Shown here piece by piece: positions 1 through 7,690 of a stretch of 14,070 bases of DNA (positions are counted from its first letter, which is position 1; each line of letters opens with the position of its first letter). The stretch covers positions 1 to 14,070 of the forward strand of contig PNJM01000041.1 of NCBI GenBank assembly GCA_013821865.1. Direction: 5' to 3'. The notes under the pieces are model-generated. The model was not told the origin of the DNA and searched no databases. It was given only the letters and a program-made list of their open reading frames with translations. Origin of the DNA: Rhodocyclaceae bacterium (GTDB taxonomy: Bacteria > Pseudomonadota > Gammaproteobacteria > Burkholderiales > Rhodocyclaceae). The position numbers were made by a program, and so were the translations under genes.

Positions 1-411
1 CAACCTGCACGCAGGAAGTATCGCAAGGAACAGAAGGGCCGCAACAAGGGCATCGCCACCCGCGGCACCAAGGTCAGCTTCGGCGAGTACGGCCTCAAGG
101 CCGTCGGCCGGGGCCGCCTGACGGCGCGCCAGATCGAGGCCGCGCGCCGCGCCATGACGCGCCACATCAAGCGTGGCGGACGCGTCTGGATCCGCGTGTT
201 CCCGGACAAGCCCGTTTCCAAGAAGCCGGCCGAAGTCCGCATGGGCAACGGCAAGGGCAACCCGGAGTACTACGTGGCCGAGATCCAGCCGGGCAAGGTG
301 ATTTATGAAATGGACGGCGTAGACGAGGTCCTGGCGCGTGAGGCATTCGCGCTCGCGGCGGCCAAGCTGCCGATCGAAACGACCTTTGTCGTGCGCCAGG
401 TTGGAGGTTGA
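1..411 (+). CDS. rplP: 50S ribosomal protein L16 (5' end cut off by window)
   Basis: L16 is a large-subunit protein that binds 23S rRNA near the A site and the peptidyl-transferase region. Translating from base 1 gives [17 protein letters not shown], and the rest follows the family closely: [20 protein letters not shown], then WIRVFPDKP, then [13 protein letters not shown], then a C-terminus [17 protein letters not shown]. By comparison with family members that begin MLQP, only about two codons are missing at the left edge. The frame stays open from base 1 to TGA at 409-411, so a start at the internal ATG at 154 would be wrong. It is the first S10-operon gene visible here and is followed directly by rpmC and rpsQ, the usual end of that operon. 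Identification is certain; only the 5' end is missing. Confidence 0.97.
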   Translation, partial: QPARRKYRKEQKGRNKGIATRGTKVSFGEYGLKAVGRGRLTARQIEAARRAMTRHIKRGGRVWIRVFPDKPVSKKPAEVRMGNGKGNPEYYVAEIQPGKVIYEMDGVDEVLAREAFALAAAKLPIETTFVVRQVGG

Positions 412-413
412 TG

Positions 414-608
414 ATGAAGGCGAAAGAACTCAGGGCCAAGGATACGGCCGAACTGGACAAGGAACTCATTGAGCTCCGCAAGGCGCAGTTTTCCATGCGC
501 ATGCAGCTTGCCACCCAGCAGCTCTCCAACACGAGCCAGTTGGGCAAGGTGCGCAAGGATATCGCGCGCGTGAAAACCCTCCTGCGTGAAAAGGCGACAG
601 CGAAATGA
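414..608 (+). CDS. rpmC: 50S ribosomal protein L29
   Basis: L29 is a small helical protein of the 50S subunit, located near the polypeptide exit tunnel. The 64-residue product begins [18 protein letters not shown] and ends [15 protein letters not shown], the pattern of two long helices typical of the family (about 63-65 residues). Three starts are possible in frame: TTG at 408, ATG at 411 (overlapping the rplP TGA) and ATG at 414. I chose 414 because the GGAGG at 403-407 then lies 6 nt upstream and the protein starts as its relatives do. ATG 411 would add one Met and cannot be excluded. The 3' end overlaps rpsQ by four bases (ATGA), which implies translational coupling. Confidence 0.95.
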   Translation: MKAKELRAKDTAELDKELIELRKAQFSMRMQLATQQLSNTSQLGKVRKDIARVKTLLREKATAK

Positions 609-874
609 GCGAAGCAACCCAGAAAGTGCGGCGCACCCTGACCGGCCGCGTCGTCAGCGACAAGATGCAGAAGACCGTCACGGTCCTGGTCGAGCGCCGC
701 GTCAAGCATCCGGTGATCGGCAAGATCATGATGCGCTCGCGCAAATACCACGCCCACATCGAGGGGCTGGAGGCGGCTGCCGGTGATACGGTGCAGATCG
801 AGGAATGCGCGCCGATCTCCAAGACCAAGGCCTGGCGCGTGACCCGTGTGGTGGAAAAAGCACGGGCGATCTGA
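605..874 (+). CDS. rpsQ: 30S ribosomal protein S17
   Basis: S17 is a primary 16S rRNA-binding protein with an OB fold, needed early in 30S assembly. The 89-residue product contains the family core [20 protein letters not shown] followed by [17 protein letters not shown] and a C-terminal strand region [19 protein letters not shown]. Its ATG overlaps the rpmC stop codon in an ATGA junction, so it is probably translated by coupled ribosomes. It is the last gene of the S10 operon here: a 182-bp gap with its own promoter follows. No clear intrinsic terminator (GC-rich hairpin plus T run) is visible immediately after the stop, so S10 transcripts may read through into the spc genes. Confidence 0.97.
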   Translation: MSEATQKVRRTLTGRVVSDKMQKTVTVLVERRVKHPVIGKIMMRSRKYHAHIEGLEAAAGDTVQIEECAPISKTKAWRVTRVVEKARAI

Positions 875-883
875 AGCAAGTGA

Positions 884-912
884 TTTACATTGGCGGCGAA
901 AGCCGCTAGAAT
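884..912 (+). promoter_or_regulatory. sigma-70 promoter of the spc operon
   Basis: A TTTACA -35 box (884-889) and a TAGAAT -10 box (907-912) are separated by exactly 17 bp. Each hexamer has a single mismatch to the sigma-70 consensus. The position, just after the rpsQ stop and ahead of rplN, matches where the spc operon promoter lies in E. coli. Initiation would be expected near 919-921, giving a leader of roughly 137 nt before rplN. Confidence 0.8.
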
Positions 913-930
913 CACGGGCTCTTTTCCTTC

Positions 931-1035
931 GCCCGGCAGCCTTGGTGCCGGACTGGATAGTATGAACAACGCCCGCCGGCAAATTTGGCGGGATCGACCC
1001 GGACGGGTTCCAAGACTGACCGCGGCGCAGCCGCG
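931..1035 (+). promoter_or_regulatory. hairpin-rich 5' leader of the spc operon
   Basis: The untranslated leader ahead of rplN contains four consecutive inverted repeats: CCGGCA/TGCCGG (933-938/946-951), CCCGCC/GGCGGG (972-977/987-992), ACCC/GGGT (997-1000/1005-1008) and CGCGGC/GCCGCG (1021-1026/1030-1035). None is followed by a T run, so they do not look like terminators. They could form a folded leader that affects stability or mediates ribosomal-protein feedback. In E. coli, S8 controls this operon from a site further downstream near rplE, so a role for this leader is only inferred. Confidence 0.45.
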
Positions 1036-1056
1036 ATTAAGTTGGAGAATTGAAAA

Positions 1057-1425
1057 ATGATTCAAATGCAGACGGTGCTGAATGTCGCCGATAACACTGG
1101 CGCGCGTTCAGTCATGTGCATCAAGGTACTGGGCGGTTCCAAACGCCGCTATGCCGGCATCGGCGATGTGATCAAGGTCAGCGTCAAGGATGCCGCGCCG
1201 CGTGGCCGCGTCAAGAAGGGCGAGATCTATAACGCGGTGGTGGTGCGTACCGCCAAGGGCGTACGTCGCCCGGACGGTTCGCTTGTCAAGTTCGACGGCA
1301 ACGCCGCGGTCCTGCTCAACAACAAGCTTGAGCCGATCGGCACCCGTATCTTCGGCCCGGTGACGCGCGAGCTGCGCAACGAACGATTCATGAAGATCGT
1401 CTCGCTGGCTCCCGAGGTTCTCTGA
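1057..1425 (+). CDS. rplN: 50S ribosomal protein L14
   Basis: L14 binds 23S rRNA on the subunit interface and helps form inter-subunit bridges. The 122-residue protein starts [17 protein letters not shown] and carries the conserved block [15 protein letters not shown], then [13 protein letters not shown]. It ends with the family signature region [18 protein letters not shown] and SLAPEVL. Length matches the usual 122-123 residues. A GGAGA at 1044-1048 provides the ribosome-binding site, 8 nt before the ATG. It is the first gene of the spc operon, directly behind the structured leader, and is followed after 10 bp by rplX. The ATG also overlaps the stop codon of a 32-codon open frame that begins at 962 in the leader; that frame is treated as doubtful. 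Confidence 0.98.
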   Translation: MIQMQTVLNVADNTGARSVMCIKVLGGSKRRYAGIGDVIKVSVKDAAPRGRVKKGEIYNAVVVRTAKGVRRPDGSLVKFDGNAAVLLNNKLEPIGTRIFGPVTRELRNERFMKIVSLAPEVL

Positions 1426-1435
1426 GGAATTGGCC

Positions 1436-1753
1436 ATGAACAAGATTCGCAAAGGCGATGACGTTATCGTCATCACGGGCAAGGACAAGGGAAAGCGCGG
1501 CACCGTGCTGCGTCGCGTGGACGACGAGCATGTCCTGATCGAGGGTGTTAATCGCGTCAAGAAGCATACCAAGCCGAATCCGGTCAAGGGACAACCCGGT
1601 GGCATCGTCGACAAGGAGATGCCGATTCATGTCTCCAACGTGGCGCTGTTCAACCCGGCGACACAGAAGGCGGATCGCGTCGGCTTCAAGACCCTGGACG
1701 GCGGCCGCAAGGTTCGCGTGTTCAAGTCGAACGGCGAAAACGTGGAAGCGTAA
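1436..1753 (+). CDS. rplX: 50S ribosomal protein L24
   Basis: L24 is an early 23S rRNA-binding assembly initiator of the 50S subunit, located near the tunnel exit. The 105-residue product has an N-terminal KOW motif (about residues 5-30, [17 protein letters not shown]), then [19 protein letters not shown] and [15 protein letters not shown], all family landmarks. The frame is also open to a TTG at 1430, but I chose ATG 1436: GAGGA at 1424-1428, overlapping the rplN stop, lies 7 nt upstream and the protein then begins [10 protein letters not shown] as relatives do. E. coli L24 is 104 residues. It lies 10 bp after rplN and 9 bp before rplE, within the spc operon. Confidence 0.97.
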   Translation: MNKIRKGDDVIVITGKDKGKRGTVLRRVDDEHVLIEGVNRVKKHTKPNPVKGQPGGIVDKEMPIHVSNVALFNPATQKADRVGFKTLDGGRKVRVFKSNGENVEA

Positions 1754-1762
1754 GGAACAGTT

Positions 1763-2302
1763 ATGGCGCGCTTGCAGGAATACTACAAACAGACCGTTGT
1801 CGGCGAACTGACCAAGCAGTTCAACTACAAGTCGGTCATGGAGGTGCCGCGCATCACCAAGATTACGCTCAACATGGGCGTGGGCGAGGCGATCGGCGAC
1901 AAGAAGGTGCTGGAGCATGCGGTAGGCGACATGACCAAGATCGCCGGCCAGAAGCCGGTGACCACCAAGGCCAAGAAATCGATCGCCGGCTTCAAGGTCC
2001 GCGAGGGCTATCCGATCGGATGCATGGTGACGCTGCGCGGCGCGCACATGTACGAATTCCTCGACCGACTGGTGAGCATTGCCCTGCCGCGCATTCGCGA
2101 CTTCCGCGGCATTTCCGGCAAGGCCTTCGACGGCCGCGGCAACTACAACCTGGGCGTCAAGGAACAGATCATCTTCCCCGAGATCGAGTACGACAAGATC
2201 GACGCCCTGCGCGGCATGAACATCAGCATCACGACAACCGCAAAATCCGACGAGGAAGCGCGCGCCCTGCTCGCCGCTTTCAAGTTCCCGTTCAAGAATT
2301 GA
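1763..2302 (+). CDS. rplE: 50S ribosomal protein L5
   Basis: L5 binds 5S rRNA and forms part of the central protuberance, contacting the P-site tRNA and S13. The 179-residue protein is the standard length and begins [20 protein letters not shown]. It continues with the L5 signature around [15 protein letters not shown], then [21 protein letters not shown]. The C-terminal half has [20 protein letters not shown] and ends AAFKFPFKN. An AAGGA overlapping the rplX stop (1752-1756) serves as ribosome-binding site. In E. coli, S8 represses the spc operon by binding mRNA around this gene's start. The rplX-rplE spacer here is only 9 nt, so any such site would have to lie in coding sequence; I could not identify one by eye. 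Confidence 0.98.
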   Translation: MARLQEYYKQTVVGELTKQFNYKSVMEVPRITKITLNMGVGEAIGDKKVLEHAVGDMTKIAGQKPVTTKAKKSIAGFKVREGYPIGCMVTLRGAHMYEFLDRLVSIALPRIRDFRGISGKAFDGRGNYNLGVKEQIIFPEIEYDKIDALRGMNISITTTAKSDEEARALLAAFKFPFKN

Positions 2303-2309
2303 GGGAAAC

Positions 2310-2615
2310 ATGGCGAAACGTGCATTGATAAATCGCGAAGCCAAGCGCGCCAAGATGGTGGCGAAGTTCGCCGCCAAGCGGGCCGGGCTGAACGTGCAGA
2401 TCAACAACGCCAAGCTCTCCGAAGAGGAGCGCATGGAGGCGCGCCTGAAGCTGCAGCAGCTGCCGCGGGACGCCAGCCCCGTTCGCCAGCGCAATCGCTG
2501 CGAGCTGACCGGCCGGCCGCGTGGCTATTTCCGCAAATTCGGCCTCTGCCGCCTCAAGCTGCGCGAAGCGGCCATGCGCGGCGAAGTGCCGGGCATCATC
2601 AAGGCCAGCTGGTAA
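2310..2615 (+). CDS. rpsN: 30S ribosomal protein S14, zinc-independent type
   Basis: S14 is a late-assembling 16S rRNA-binding protein in the head of the 30S subunit. The product is 101 residues, the length of the long form that lacks the zinc ribbon; the zinc-binding form is about 61 residues. It begins [20 protein letters not shown] and carries the signature [20 protein letters not shown], ending [13 protein letters not shown]. Only two cysteines (RC in the signature and GLC) are visible instead of the two CxxC pairs of the zinc form. It is preceded by GAGGGAAAC as ribosome-binding site, 7 bp after rplE, and followed 13 bp later by rpsH, the conserved spc order. Confidence 0.97.
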   Translation: MAKRALINREAKRAKMVAKFAAKRAGLNVQINNAKLSEEERMEARLKLQQLPRDASPVRQRNRCELTGRPRGYFRKFGLCRLKLREAAMRGEVPGIIKASW

Positions 2616-2628
2616 CAGGAGTCAGAAT

Positions 2629-3024
2629 ATGAGCATGACTGATCCCATCGCCGATATGCTGACGCGTATCCGCAACGCGCAGATGGCCCAGAAAACCTCC
2701 GTAGCCATGCCGTCGTCCAAGGTCAAGGTGGCGATTGCCCACGTGCTGAAGGACGAGGGCTACATCGACGACTTCGCCGTGCGCGATGCAGAAGGCAAGT
2801 CGCAACTGGACATCGCCCTCAAGTACTACGCCGGCCGCCCGGTGATCGAGCGCATCGAACGCGTTTCGCGCCCGGGACTGCGCGTGTACAAGGGGTCGGA
2901 TGATCTGCCCCGCGTCATGAACGGCTTGGGCATCGCCATCGTGTCGACGCCGAAGGGCGTGATGACGGACCGCAAGGCACGCGCCACCAACGTCGGCGGC
3001 GAAGTGCTGTGCATCGTGGCGTAA
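2629..3024 (+). CDS. rpsH: 30S ribosomal protein S8
   Basis: S8 binds helix 21 of 16S rRNA. In E. coli it is the translational repressor of the spc operon, so it is the likely autoregulator of this gene set. The 131-residue product begins [18 protein letters not shown] and shows [36 protein letters not shown] and the C-terminal signature [19 protein letters not shown], ending GGEVLCIVA. The open frame extends upstream to 2521 inside rpsN, but ATG 2629 is the start: AGGAG at 2617-2621 is 7 nt away and the N-terminus matches the family. The next gene, rplF, starts after 12 bp. Confidence 0.98.
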   Translation: MSMTDPIADMLTRIRNAQMAQKTSVAMPSSKVKVAIAHVLKDEGYIDDFAVRDAEGKSQLDIALKYYAGRPVIERIERVSRPGLRVYKGSDDLPRVMNGLGIAIVSTPKGVMTDRKARATNVGGEVLCIVA

Positions 3025-3036
3025 GGGGGCAAGACA

Positions 3037-3570
3037 ATGTCACGTATCGCTAAATATCCGGTTGATCTGCCCAAGGGCGTCGAAGTGACGTTGGCGGCGG
3101 CCGAAATCAGCATCAAGGGTCCGCTCGGCGTGCTCAGGCAGGCGGTGCACCCGTCGGTAAGCATCGAGCGCGCAGGCGAGACCCTGTTGTGCAAGGCCGT
3201 TGATGGCGCGCCCGATGCAAGCGCCCAGTCCGGCACCATGCGTGCCCTGGTCGCCAACATGGTGACGGGAGTGACCAAGGGCTTCGAGAGAAAACTGACC
3301 CTGGTCGGCGTCGGCTACCGCGCGCAGGCGCAGGGCGCCAAGCTGAATCTGACGCTCGGTTTCTCGCACCCGGTGGTGCACGACATGCCGGCGGGAATCA
3401 AGGTCGAGACGCCCACGCAGACGGAAGTCGTCATCAAGGGCATCGACAAACAGGTCGTGGGTCAGGTGGCGGCGGAAGTGCGCGGCTATCGTCCGCCCGA
3501 GCCCTATAAGGGCAAGGGCGTGCGTTACGCGGACGAGACCGTCATCCTGAAAGAAACGAAGAAGAAGTAA
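3037..3570 (+). CDS. rplF: 50S ribosomal protein L6
   Basis: L6 binds 23S rRNA near the sarcin-ricin loop, close to the factor-binding site of the 50S subunit. The 177-residue product is the usual length and consists of the expected two tandem related domains. The first runs from [17 protein letters not shown] to about residue 80. The second begins about residue 84 with [20 protein letters not shown]. The C-terminal L6 signature [15 protein letters not shown] is present and the protein ends [10 protein letters not shown] purine-rich GGGGGCAAGA stretch supplies the ribosome-binding site. It lies 12 bp after rpsH and 10 bp before rplR. Confidence 0.98.
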   Translation: MSRIAKYPVDLPKGVEVTLAAAEISIKGPLGVLRQAVHPSVSIERAGETLLCKAVDGAPDASAQSGTMRALVANMVTGVTKGFERKLTLVGVGYRAQAQGAKLNLTLGFSHPVVHDMPAGIKVETPTQTEVVIKGIDKQVVGQVAAEVRGYRPPEPYKGKGVRYADETVILKETKKK

Positions 3571-3580
3571 GGGTACCGCA

Positions 3581-3934
3581 ATGGACAAGAAGCAGACGCG
3601 TTTGCGCAGGGCTCGCAAAACCCGGGCCAAGATTGCTGAACTAAAAGCGGCGCGCCTCTGCGTGCACCGCTCCAACTGCCACATCTATGCCCAGATCATC
3701 GACGGCAGCGGCTCGAATGTGCTCGCCGCGGCATCCACGGTCGAGGACGAAGTGCGCAAGCAGGTGCCCAGTGGCGGCAACGTCAAGGCGGCGACGCTGG
3801 TCGGCAAGCTGATTGCCGAGCGCGCCAAGGCAGCGGGCGTCGAGAGCGTGGCGTTCGACCGCTCCGGCTTCATGTACCACGGCCGCGTCAAGGCGCTGGC
3901 GGAGGCCGCGCGTGAAGGCGGACTCAAGTTTTAA
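3581..3934 (+). CDS. rplR: 50S ribosomal protein L18
   Basis: L18 binds 5S rRNA and with L5 anchors it to the 50S central protuberance. The 117-residue protein starts [20 protein letters not shown], the basic N-terminal tail, and continues with [28 protein letters not shown] and [18 protein letters not shown]. The typical C-terminal part is [20 protein letters not shown], ending EGGLKF. Length is normal (E. coli 117). It lies between rplF (10 bp) and rpsE (15 bp) in the conserved spc order. Nothing unusual was seen in it. Confidence 0.97.
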   Translation: MDKKQTRLRRARKTRAKIAELKAARLCVHRSNCHIYAQIIDGSGSNVLAAASTVEDEVRKQVPSGGNVKAATLVGKLIAERAKAAGVESVAFDRSGFMYHGRVKALAEAAREGGLKF

Positions 3935-3949
3935 GCGAGGTTAGCGAGA

Positions 3950-4474
3950 ATGGCAAAACCGCAATCCAGGAAGCCGCAGGTCGCCGAAGAACGCGATGAC
4001 GGTCTGCGCGAGAAGATGGTCTCCATCAACCGCGTCACCAAGGTGGTGAAAGGAGGCCGCATTCTCGGCTTCGCCGCGCTCACCGTGGTCGGCGATGGGG
4101 ACGGCAGCGTCGGCATGGGCAAGGGCAAGTCGCGCGAAGTGCCGGTTGCCGTGCAGAAGGCAATGGACGAGGCGCGTCGCAAGATGGTCAAGGTCTCCCT
4201 CAAGAACGGGACGCTGCAGCACCCGGTGGTCGGCCGTCACGGCGCCTCCAAGGTGCTGATGCAGCCTGCCTCGGCCGGTACCGGCATCATTGCCGGCGGT
4301 CCGATGCGCGCCGTGTTCGAGGTGATGGGCGTGACCGATGTACTGGCCAAGATCCTCGGTTCGACCAACCCGTACAACGTCGTGCGGGCGACGCTGGACG
4401 GCCTGACCAAGATGAACACGGCGTCGGAAATTGCGGCCAAGCGCGGCAAGTCCGTCGAGGAAATCCTGGGGTAA
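3950..4474 (+). CDS. rpsE: 30S ribosomal protein S5
   Basis: S5 contributes to translational accuracy and mRNA unwinding at the entry channel, and it carries the spectinomycin-resistance loop in bacteria. The 174-residue product has a short variable N-terminus ([18 protein letters not shown]), then the double-stranded-RNA-binding-like domain with [20 protein letters not shown] and the signature ending [12 protein letters not shown]. The C-terminal half has [20 protein letters not shown] and [16 protein letters not shown], ending [15 protein letters not shown] at 3937-3940 lies 9 nt before the ATG. The loop [10 protein letters not shown] looks wild type, with no obvious spectinomycin-resistance change. 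rpmD follows after only 3 bp. Confidence 0.98.
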   Translation: MAKPQSRKPQVAEERDDGLREKMVSINRVTKVVKGGRILGFAALTVVGDGDGSVGMGKGKSREVPVAVQKAMDEARRKMVKVSLKNGTLQHPVVGRHGASKVLMQPASAGTGIIAGGPMRAVFEVMGVTDVLAKILGSTNPYNVVRATLDGLTKMNTASEIAAKRGKSVEEILG

Positions 4475-4477
4475 GCC

Positions 4478-4660
4478 ATGGCCGAGAAGACAATCAAAGT
4501 CACGCTGGTGAAGGGCCTCATGGGCACCAAGCAGGATCACCGTGCCACCGTGCGCGGCCTGGGGCTGCGCCGCCGCAACCATACCGTCGAGCTTGAAGAT
4601 ACGCCCGCGGTGCGCGGCATGATCAACAAGGTCAGCTACCTCGTGAAGTGTGAGGGCTAA
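4478..4660 (+). CDS. rpmD: 50S ribosomal protein L30
   Basis: L30 is a small 50S protein that is absent from some bacterial lineages but usual in Betaproteobacteria. The 60-residue product begins [20 protein letters not shown] and contains [20 protein letters not shown] and [16 protein letters not shown], the short bacterial L30 layout. It is packed between rpsE (3 bp) and rplO (0 bp: its TAA is immediately followed by the rplO ATG). Its ribosome-binding GGGG lies across the end of rpsE, and the last codons of rpmD contain the GAGGG that serves rplO, so the three genes are probably translationally coupled. Confidence 0.96.
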   Translation: MAEKTIKVTLVKGLMGTKQDHRATVRGLGLRRRNHTVELEDTPAVRGMINKVSYLVKCEG

Positions 4661-5098
4661 ATGGAACTCAATAATCTGAAACCCGCGGCGGGCGCCAAGC
4701 ACGCCAAGCGCCGCGTCGGGCGCGGCATCGGCAGCGGCCTGGGCAAGACTGCGGGCCGTGGCCACAAGGGCCAGACCTCCCGTTCCGGCGGCTTCCACAA
4801 AACCGGTTTCGAAGGCGGCCAGATGCCGCTGCAACGCCGCTTGCCCAAGCGCGGCTTCACCTCGCTGACGCGCGCGCGCAATGTTGAAGTGCGCCTGTCG
4901 GATCTGGAGAAGCTGCCGGCTGGCGATGTCGACCTGTTGCTGCTCAAGCAGGCTGGCATGGTGCCGGGCGATGCGCTGTCGGCCAAGGTGATTCTGTCCG
5001 GCAAGCTCACAAAGAAAGTGGCGCTGAAAGGCGTTGGCGCCACCAAGGGCGCCAAGGCGGCCATCGAAGCCGCCGGCGGCAGCATCGTCACCGAGTAA
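4661..5098 (+). CDS. rplO: 50S ribosomal protein L15
   Basis: L15 is a late 50S assembly protein whose extended N-terminal arm penetrates 23S rRNA. The 145-residue product starts [20 protein letters not shown] and has the Gly/Arg/Lys-rich arm [20 protein letters not shown] followed by [20 protein letters not shown]. The globular C-terminal domain ends [20 protein letters not shown] with IVTE. Length is normal (E. coli 144). Its ATG directly abuts the rpmD stop, with GAGGG at 4652-4656 inside rpmD as ribosome-binding site. It is followed after 13 bp by secY, the usual neighbour. Confidence 0.97.
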   Translation: MELNNLKPAAGAKHAKRRVGRGIGSGLGKTAGRGHKGQTSRSGGFHKTGFEGGQMPLQRRLPKRGFTSLTRARNVEVRLSDLEKLPAGDVDLLLLKQAGMVPGDALSAKVILSGKLTKKVALKGVGATKGAKAAIEAAGGSIVTE

Positions 5099-5111
5099 CC
5101 GGGACAAAGCA

Positions 5112-6437
5112 TTGGCCACCGATACCGCAAACCTCGGCAAGACCGGCAAGTTCGGCGATCTCAAGCGCCGCTTGGTGTTCCTGCTCGGCGCGCTGATCGT
5201 CTATCGCATCGGTGCGCACATTCCCGTGCCGGGCATCGACCCGGTGCGCCTGGCCGAGTTGTTCCAGGGCCAGCAGGGCGGCATTCTCGGCGTCTTCAAC
5301 CTGTTCTCCGGCGGCGCGCTGTCGCGTTTCACCATTTTCGCGCTGGGCATCATGCCCTACATTTCTGCCTCGATCATCATGCAGCTGATGACGGTCGCGG
5401 TTCCCACTTTGGAAGCGCTGAAGAAGGAAGGCGAGGCCGGCCGCCGCAAGATCACGCAATACACCCGCTACGGCACGCTCGCGCTGGCGCTGTTCCAGGG
5501 ACTGGGCATCGCCATAGCGCTGGAGTCGCAGGCCGGGCTGGTGCTCGATCCGGGCCCCATGTTCCGTCTGGTCACCGTGACGACGCTGGTGACGGGCACC
5601 ATGTTTCTCATGTGGCTGGGCGAGCAGATCACCGAGCGCGGCCTGGGCAACGGCATTTCGATCATCATCTTCGGCGGCATCGCGGCAGGTCTGCCCAGCG
5701 CCATCGGCGGCATGCTCGAACTGGTGCGCACCGGATCGATGCATGCACTGGCCGCGCTGTTCATCATCATCCTGGTGGTGCTGGTGACCGGTTTCGTGGT
5801 GTTCGTCGAGCGCGGCCAGCGCAAGATCCTCGTGAACTACGCCAAGCGGCAAGTCGGCAACAAGGTCTACGGCGGCCAGAGCTCGCACCTGCCGCTCAAG
5901 CTGAACATGTCCGGCGTTATCCCGCCGATCTTTGCTTCGTCCATTATCCTGTTTCCCGCCACCGTGGCCGGCTGGTTCGGAGAAGGGGAAGGCATGCGCT
6001 GGCTGAAGGACATCGCGGGAACGCTCTCCCCGGGACAACCTATTTACGTCATGTTCTACGCCATGGCGATCGTATTTTTCTGCTTCTTCTATACGGCGCT
6101 GGTCTTCAACTCCAAGGAGACTGCGGACAACCTGAAGAAAAGCGGCGCCTTCGTGCCGGGCATCCGTCCGGGCGAGCAGACGGCGCGGTATATCGACAAG
6201 ATCCTGATGCGCCTGACGCTGGCCGGCGCCATCTACGTGACGCTGGTGTGCCTGCTGCCCGAGTTCATGATCCTGAAGTGGAACGTGCCGTTCTATTTCG
6301 GCGGCACGTCGCTCCTGATCATCGTCGTGGTGACCATGGACTTCATGTCGCAGGTGCAGGCTTACATCATGTCGCACCAGTACGAGAGTCTGCTCAAGAA
6401 GGCGAATTTCAAGGGGGCGGGTTTCCCCGGCAGATAA
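5112..6437 (+). CDS. secY: Preprotein translocase subunit SecY (TTG start)
   Basis: SecY is the channel-forming inner-membrane subunit of the SecYEG translocon. From TTG 5112 the product is 441 residues (E. coli 443), beginning [20 protein letters not shown]. The first membrane segment follows ([20 protein letters not shown]), then the plug region with [20 protein letters not shown] and [14 protein letters not shown]. Further landmarks are [39 protein letters not shown] and the C-terminal [20 protein letters not shown]. Ten hydrophobic segments are expected. The open frame runs upstream into rplO, but that part is an rplO shadow. No in-frame ATG precedes the conserved N-terminus, so TTG with GGGA at 5101-5104 (7 nt away) is the best start. 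infA follows after 5 bp. Confidence 0.96.
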   Translation: MATDTANLGKTGKFGDLKRRLVFLLGALIVYRIGAHIPVPGIDPVRLAELFQGQQGGILGVFNLFSGGALSRFTIFALGIMPYISASIIMQLMTVAVPTLEALKKEGEAGRRKITQYTRYGTLALALFQGLGIAIALESQAGLVLDPGPMFRLVTVTTLVTGTMFLMWLGEQITERGLGNGISIIIFGGIAAGLPSAIGGMLELVRTGSMHALAALFIIILVVLVTGFVVFVERGQRKILVNYAKRQVGNKVYGGQSSHLPLKLNMSGVIPPIFASSIILFPATVAGWFGEGEGMRWLKDIAGTLSPGQPIYVMFYAMAIVFFCFFYTALVFNSKETADNLKKSGAFVPGIRPGEQTARYIDKILMRLTLAGAIYVTLVCLLPEFMILKWNVPFYFGGTSLLIIVVVTMDFMSQVQAYIMSHQYESLLKKANFKGAGFPGR

Positions 6438-6442
6438 GGCAC

Positions 6443-6661
6443 ATGGCCAAGGAAGACGTTATAGAGATGCAGGGCGAGGTGCAGGAAAACCTCCCCAACG
6501 CGACTTTCAAGGTGAAACTGGAAAACGGCCACGTGATCCACGCGTTCATATCGGGCAAGATGCGCATGCACTACATCCGCATCCTGCCCGGCGACAAGGT
6601 TACGGTGCAACTGACACCCTACGACTTGACCAAGGGCCGCATCACCTTCCGTGCCAAGTAA
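6443..6661 (+). CDS. infA: Translation initiation factor IF-1
   Basis: IF-1 binds the 30S A site during initiation and assists IF-2 and IF-3. The 72-residue product is exactly the family length and begins [19 protein letters not shown]. The single S1-like OB fold includes [37 protein letters not shown] and the C-terminus KGRITFRAK. The frame is open far upstream inside secY, but only ATG 6443 gives the family N-terminus; AAGG overlapping the secY stop is the ribosome-binding site. Its location between secY and rpmJ is common in Betaproteobacteria. A stem-loop follows in the 67-bp gap before rpmJ. Confidence 0.98.
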   Translation: MAKEDVIEMQGEVQENLPNATFKVKLENGHVIHAFISGKMRMHYIRILPGDKVTVQLTPYDLTKGRITFRAK

Positions 6662-6672
6662 GGAAGATTTTG

Positions 6673-6709
6673 GTTTCGGCGCAACCTGAAGGTTGGCCTG
6701 CACCGAAAC
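6673..6709 (+). promoter_or_regulatory. two-tier stem-loop between infA and rpmJ
   Basis: The outer stem GTTTCGG/CCGAAAC (6673-6679/6703-6709) encloses an inner stem CAACC/GGTTG (6682-6686/6691-6695) capped by a TGAA loop, with an asymmetric internal loop between them. No T run follows, so it is not a convincing terminator. It could be a processing or stability element, or a protein-binding mRNA site ahead of rpmJ. Confidence 0.45.
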
Positions 6710-6728
6710 TATGTTTTGGGAGAAAAGC

Positions 6729-6842
6729 ATGAAAGTTCTCGCTTCGGTGAAAAAGCTCTGCCGCAACTGCAAGGTCATCCGCCGCAAAGGCGTGGTTCGG
6801 GTCATTTGTACTGATCCGCGCCACAAGCAGCGTCAAGGTTGA
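6729..6842 (+). CDS. rpmJ: 50S ribosomal protein L36, zinc-binding type
   Basis: L36 is the smallest large-subunit protein, a zinc ribbon that sits near the L6 and L16 region of 23S rRNA. The frame encodes 37 residues, beginning [20 protein letters not shown], continuing [17 protein letters not shown] and ending at TGA 6840-6842. The zinc ligands are Cys11, Cys14, Cys27 and His32, so this is the zinc-binding (C+) form. GGGAGA at 6718-6723 lies 5 nt before the ATG. It is the last spc-operon gene. Its stop codon overlaps the -35 box of the next promoter. Confidence 0.96.
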   Translation: MKVLASVKKLCRNCKVIRRKGVVRVICTDPRHKQRQG

Positions 6843-6867
6843 TCAGCAAGAGCTGATTCGATATAAT
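6839..6867 (+). promoter_or_regulatory. sigma-70 promoter of the alpha operon (rpsM-rplQ)
   Basis: A perfect TATAAT -10 box (6862-6867) lies 17 bp downstream of TTGATC (6839-6844), which matches four of six -35 consensus positions and overlaps the rpmJ stop codon. Transcription would start near 6874, giving a leader of about 36 nt before rpsM. This would let the alpha genes be transcribed separately as well as by readthrough from spc. Confidence 0.75.
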
Positions 6868-6873
6868 TAACGG

Positions 6874-6900
6874 TTTCGCTTCTTTTGGGATGACGAAAGG
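6874..6900 (+). promoter_or_regulatory. possible Shine-Dalgarno-occluding hairpin in the rpsM leader
   Basis: TTTCG (6874-6878) can pair with CGAAA (6894-6898), which overlaps AAAGG (6896-6900), the likely ribosome-binding site of rpsM 9 nt before its ATG. In E. coli, S4 represses the alpha operon through a folded leader (pseudoknot) around the rpsM start. This short leader could serve an analogous role, but the five-pair stem with a 15-nt loop is weak on its own. Confidence 0.3.
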
Positions 6901-6909
6901 TTTACGTTT

Positions 6910-7272
6910 ATGGCCCGCATCGCAGGGGTAAACATTCCCAATCATCAGCATGCCGAGGTCGCGCTGACCGCGATCTATGGCATAGGTCGCACGCGTTCGC
7001 AGAAAATCTGTGATGCCGCCGGCGTTGTCCGCTCGGCGAAGGTCAAGGACCTTACCGATGCCCAGATGGATCGCTTGCGCGAGGAAGTCGGCAAATTCAC
7101 GATCGAGGGCGACCTCCGCCGTGAAGTGACGATGAGCATCAAGCGCCTGATGGACCTCGGCTGCTATCGCGGTGTACGCCATCGCAAGGGCCTGCCTGTC
7201 CGTGGCCAGCGCACGCGCACCAATGCGCGCACGCGCAAGGGTCCGCGCAAGGCGATTCGTGTCACGAAGTAA
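6910..7272 (+). CDS. rpsM: 30S ribosomal protein S13
   Basis: S13 lies at the top of the 30S head and contacts the P-site tRNA and L5. The 120-residue product begins [20 protein letters not shown] and contains [19 protein letters not shown], the helix-hairpin-helix-like region. The C-terminal signature is [20 protein letters not shown], ending AIRVTK. Length is normal (E. coli 118). It is the first gene of the alpha operon, behind its own promoter and a short leader. AAAGG 9 nt upstream is the ribosome-binding site. rpsK follows after 10 bp. Confidence 0.98.
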   Translation: MARIAGVNIPNHQHAEVALTAIYGIGRTRSQKICDAAGVVRSAKVKDLTDAQMDRLREEVGKFTIEGDLRREVTMSIKRLMDLGCYRGVRHRKGLPVRGQRTRTNARTRKGPRKAIRVTK

Positions 7273-7282
7273 AGGATAGAAG

Positions 7283-7672
7283 ATGGCCAAGACCGCCACC
7301 AAAGTGCGCAAGAAGGTCAAGAAGAATGTCGCGGAAGGCATCGCGCACATTCACGCTTCCTTCAACAACACGATCATCACCATCACCGACCGCCAGGGCA
7401 ACGCACTGTCGTGGGCGACTTCCGGCGGCGCCGGCTTCAAGGGATCGCGCAAGAGCACGCCCTTTGCCGCCCAGGTGGCTGCCGAGCATGCCGGCAAGGC
7501 TGCGCAGGAGTGCGGCGTGAAGAACCTGGAAGTGCGTATCAAGGGCCCTGGCCCCGGGCGCGAATCCGCCGTCCGCGCGTTGAACGCCATCGGCATGAAA
7601 ATCACCAGCATCACCGACATTACGCCGATCCCCCATAACGGCTGTCGCCCGCCGAAACGGCGTCGCGTCTAA
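7283..7672 (+). CDS. rpsK: 30S ribosomal protein S11
   Basis: S11 lies on the 30S platform near the E site and contacts the Shine-Dalgarno helix region. The 129-residue product starts with a basic tail [20 protein letters not shown]. It continues [40 protein letters not shown] and the C-terminal signature [26 protein letters not shown] at 7271-7276, overlapping the rpsM stop, is the ribosome-binding site 6 nt before the ATG. Length matches the family and no unusual features were seen. Confidence 0.98.
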   Translation: MAKTATKVRKKVKKNVAEGIAHIHASFNNTIITITDRQGNALSWATSGGAGFKGSRKSTPFAAQVAAEHAGKAAQECGVKNLEVRIKGPGPGRESAVRALNAIGMKITSITDITPIPHNGCRPPKRRRV

Positions 7673-7690
7673 GCAACCAGGAGTTGAACC

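Noticed and set aside
3941..5164. A 407-codon minus-strand open frame opposite rpsE-rpmD-rplO.
   Set aside because: It lies entirely antisense to well-identified ribosomal genes, has shadow-like composition and no ribosome-binding site.
5088..6377. A 429-codon minus-strand open frame opposite secY.
   Set aside because: Rich in His, Asp, Glu, Gln and Arg with no recognisable motif: the usual antisense shadow of a GC-rich membrane-protein gene.
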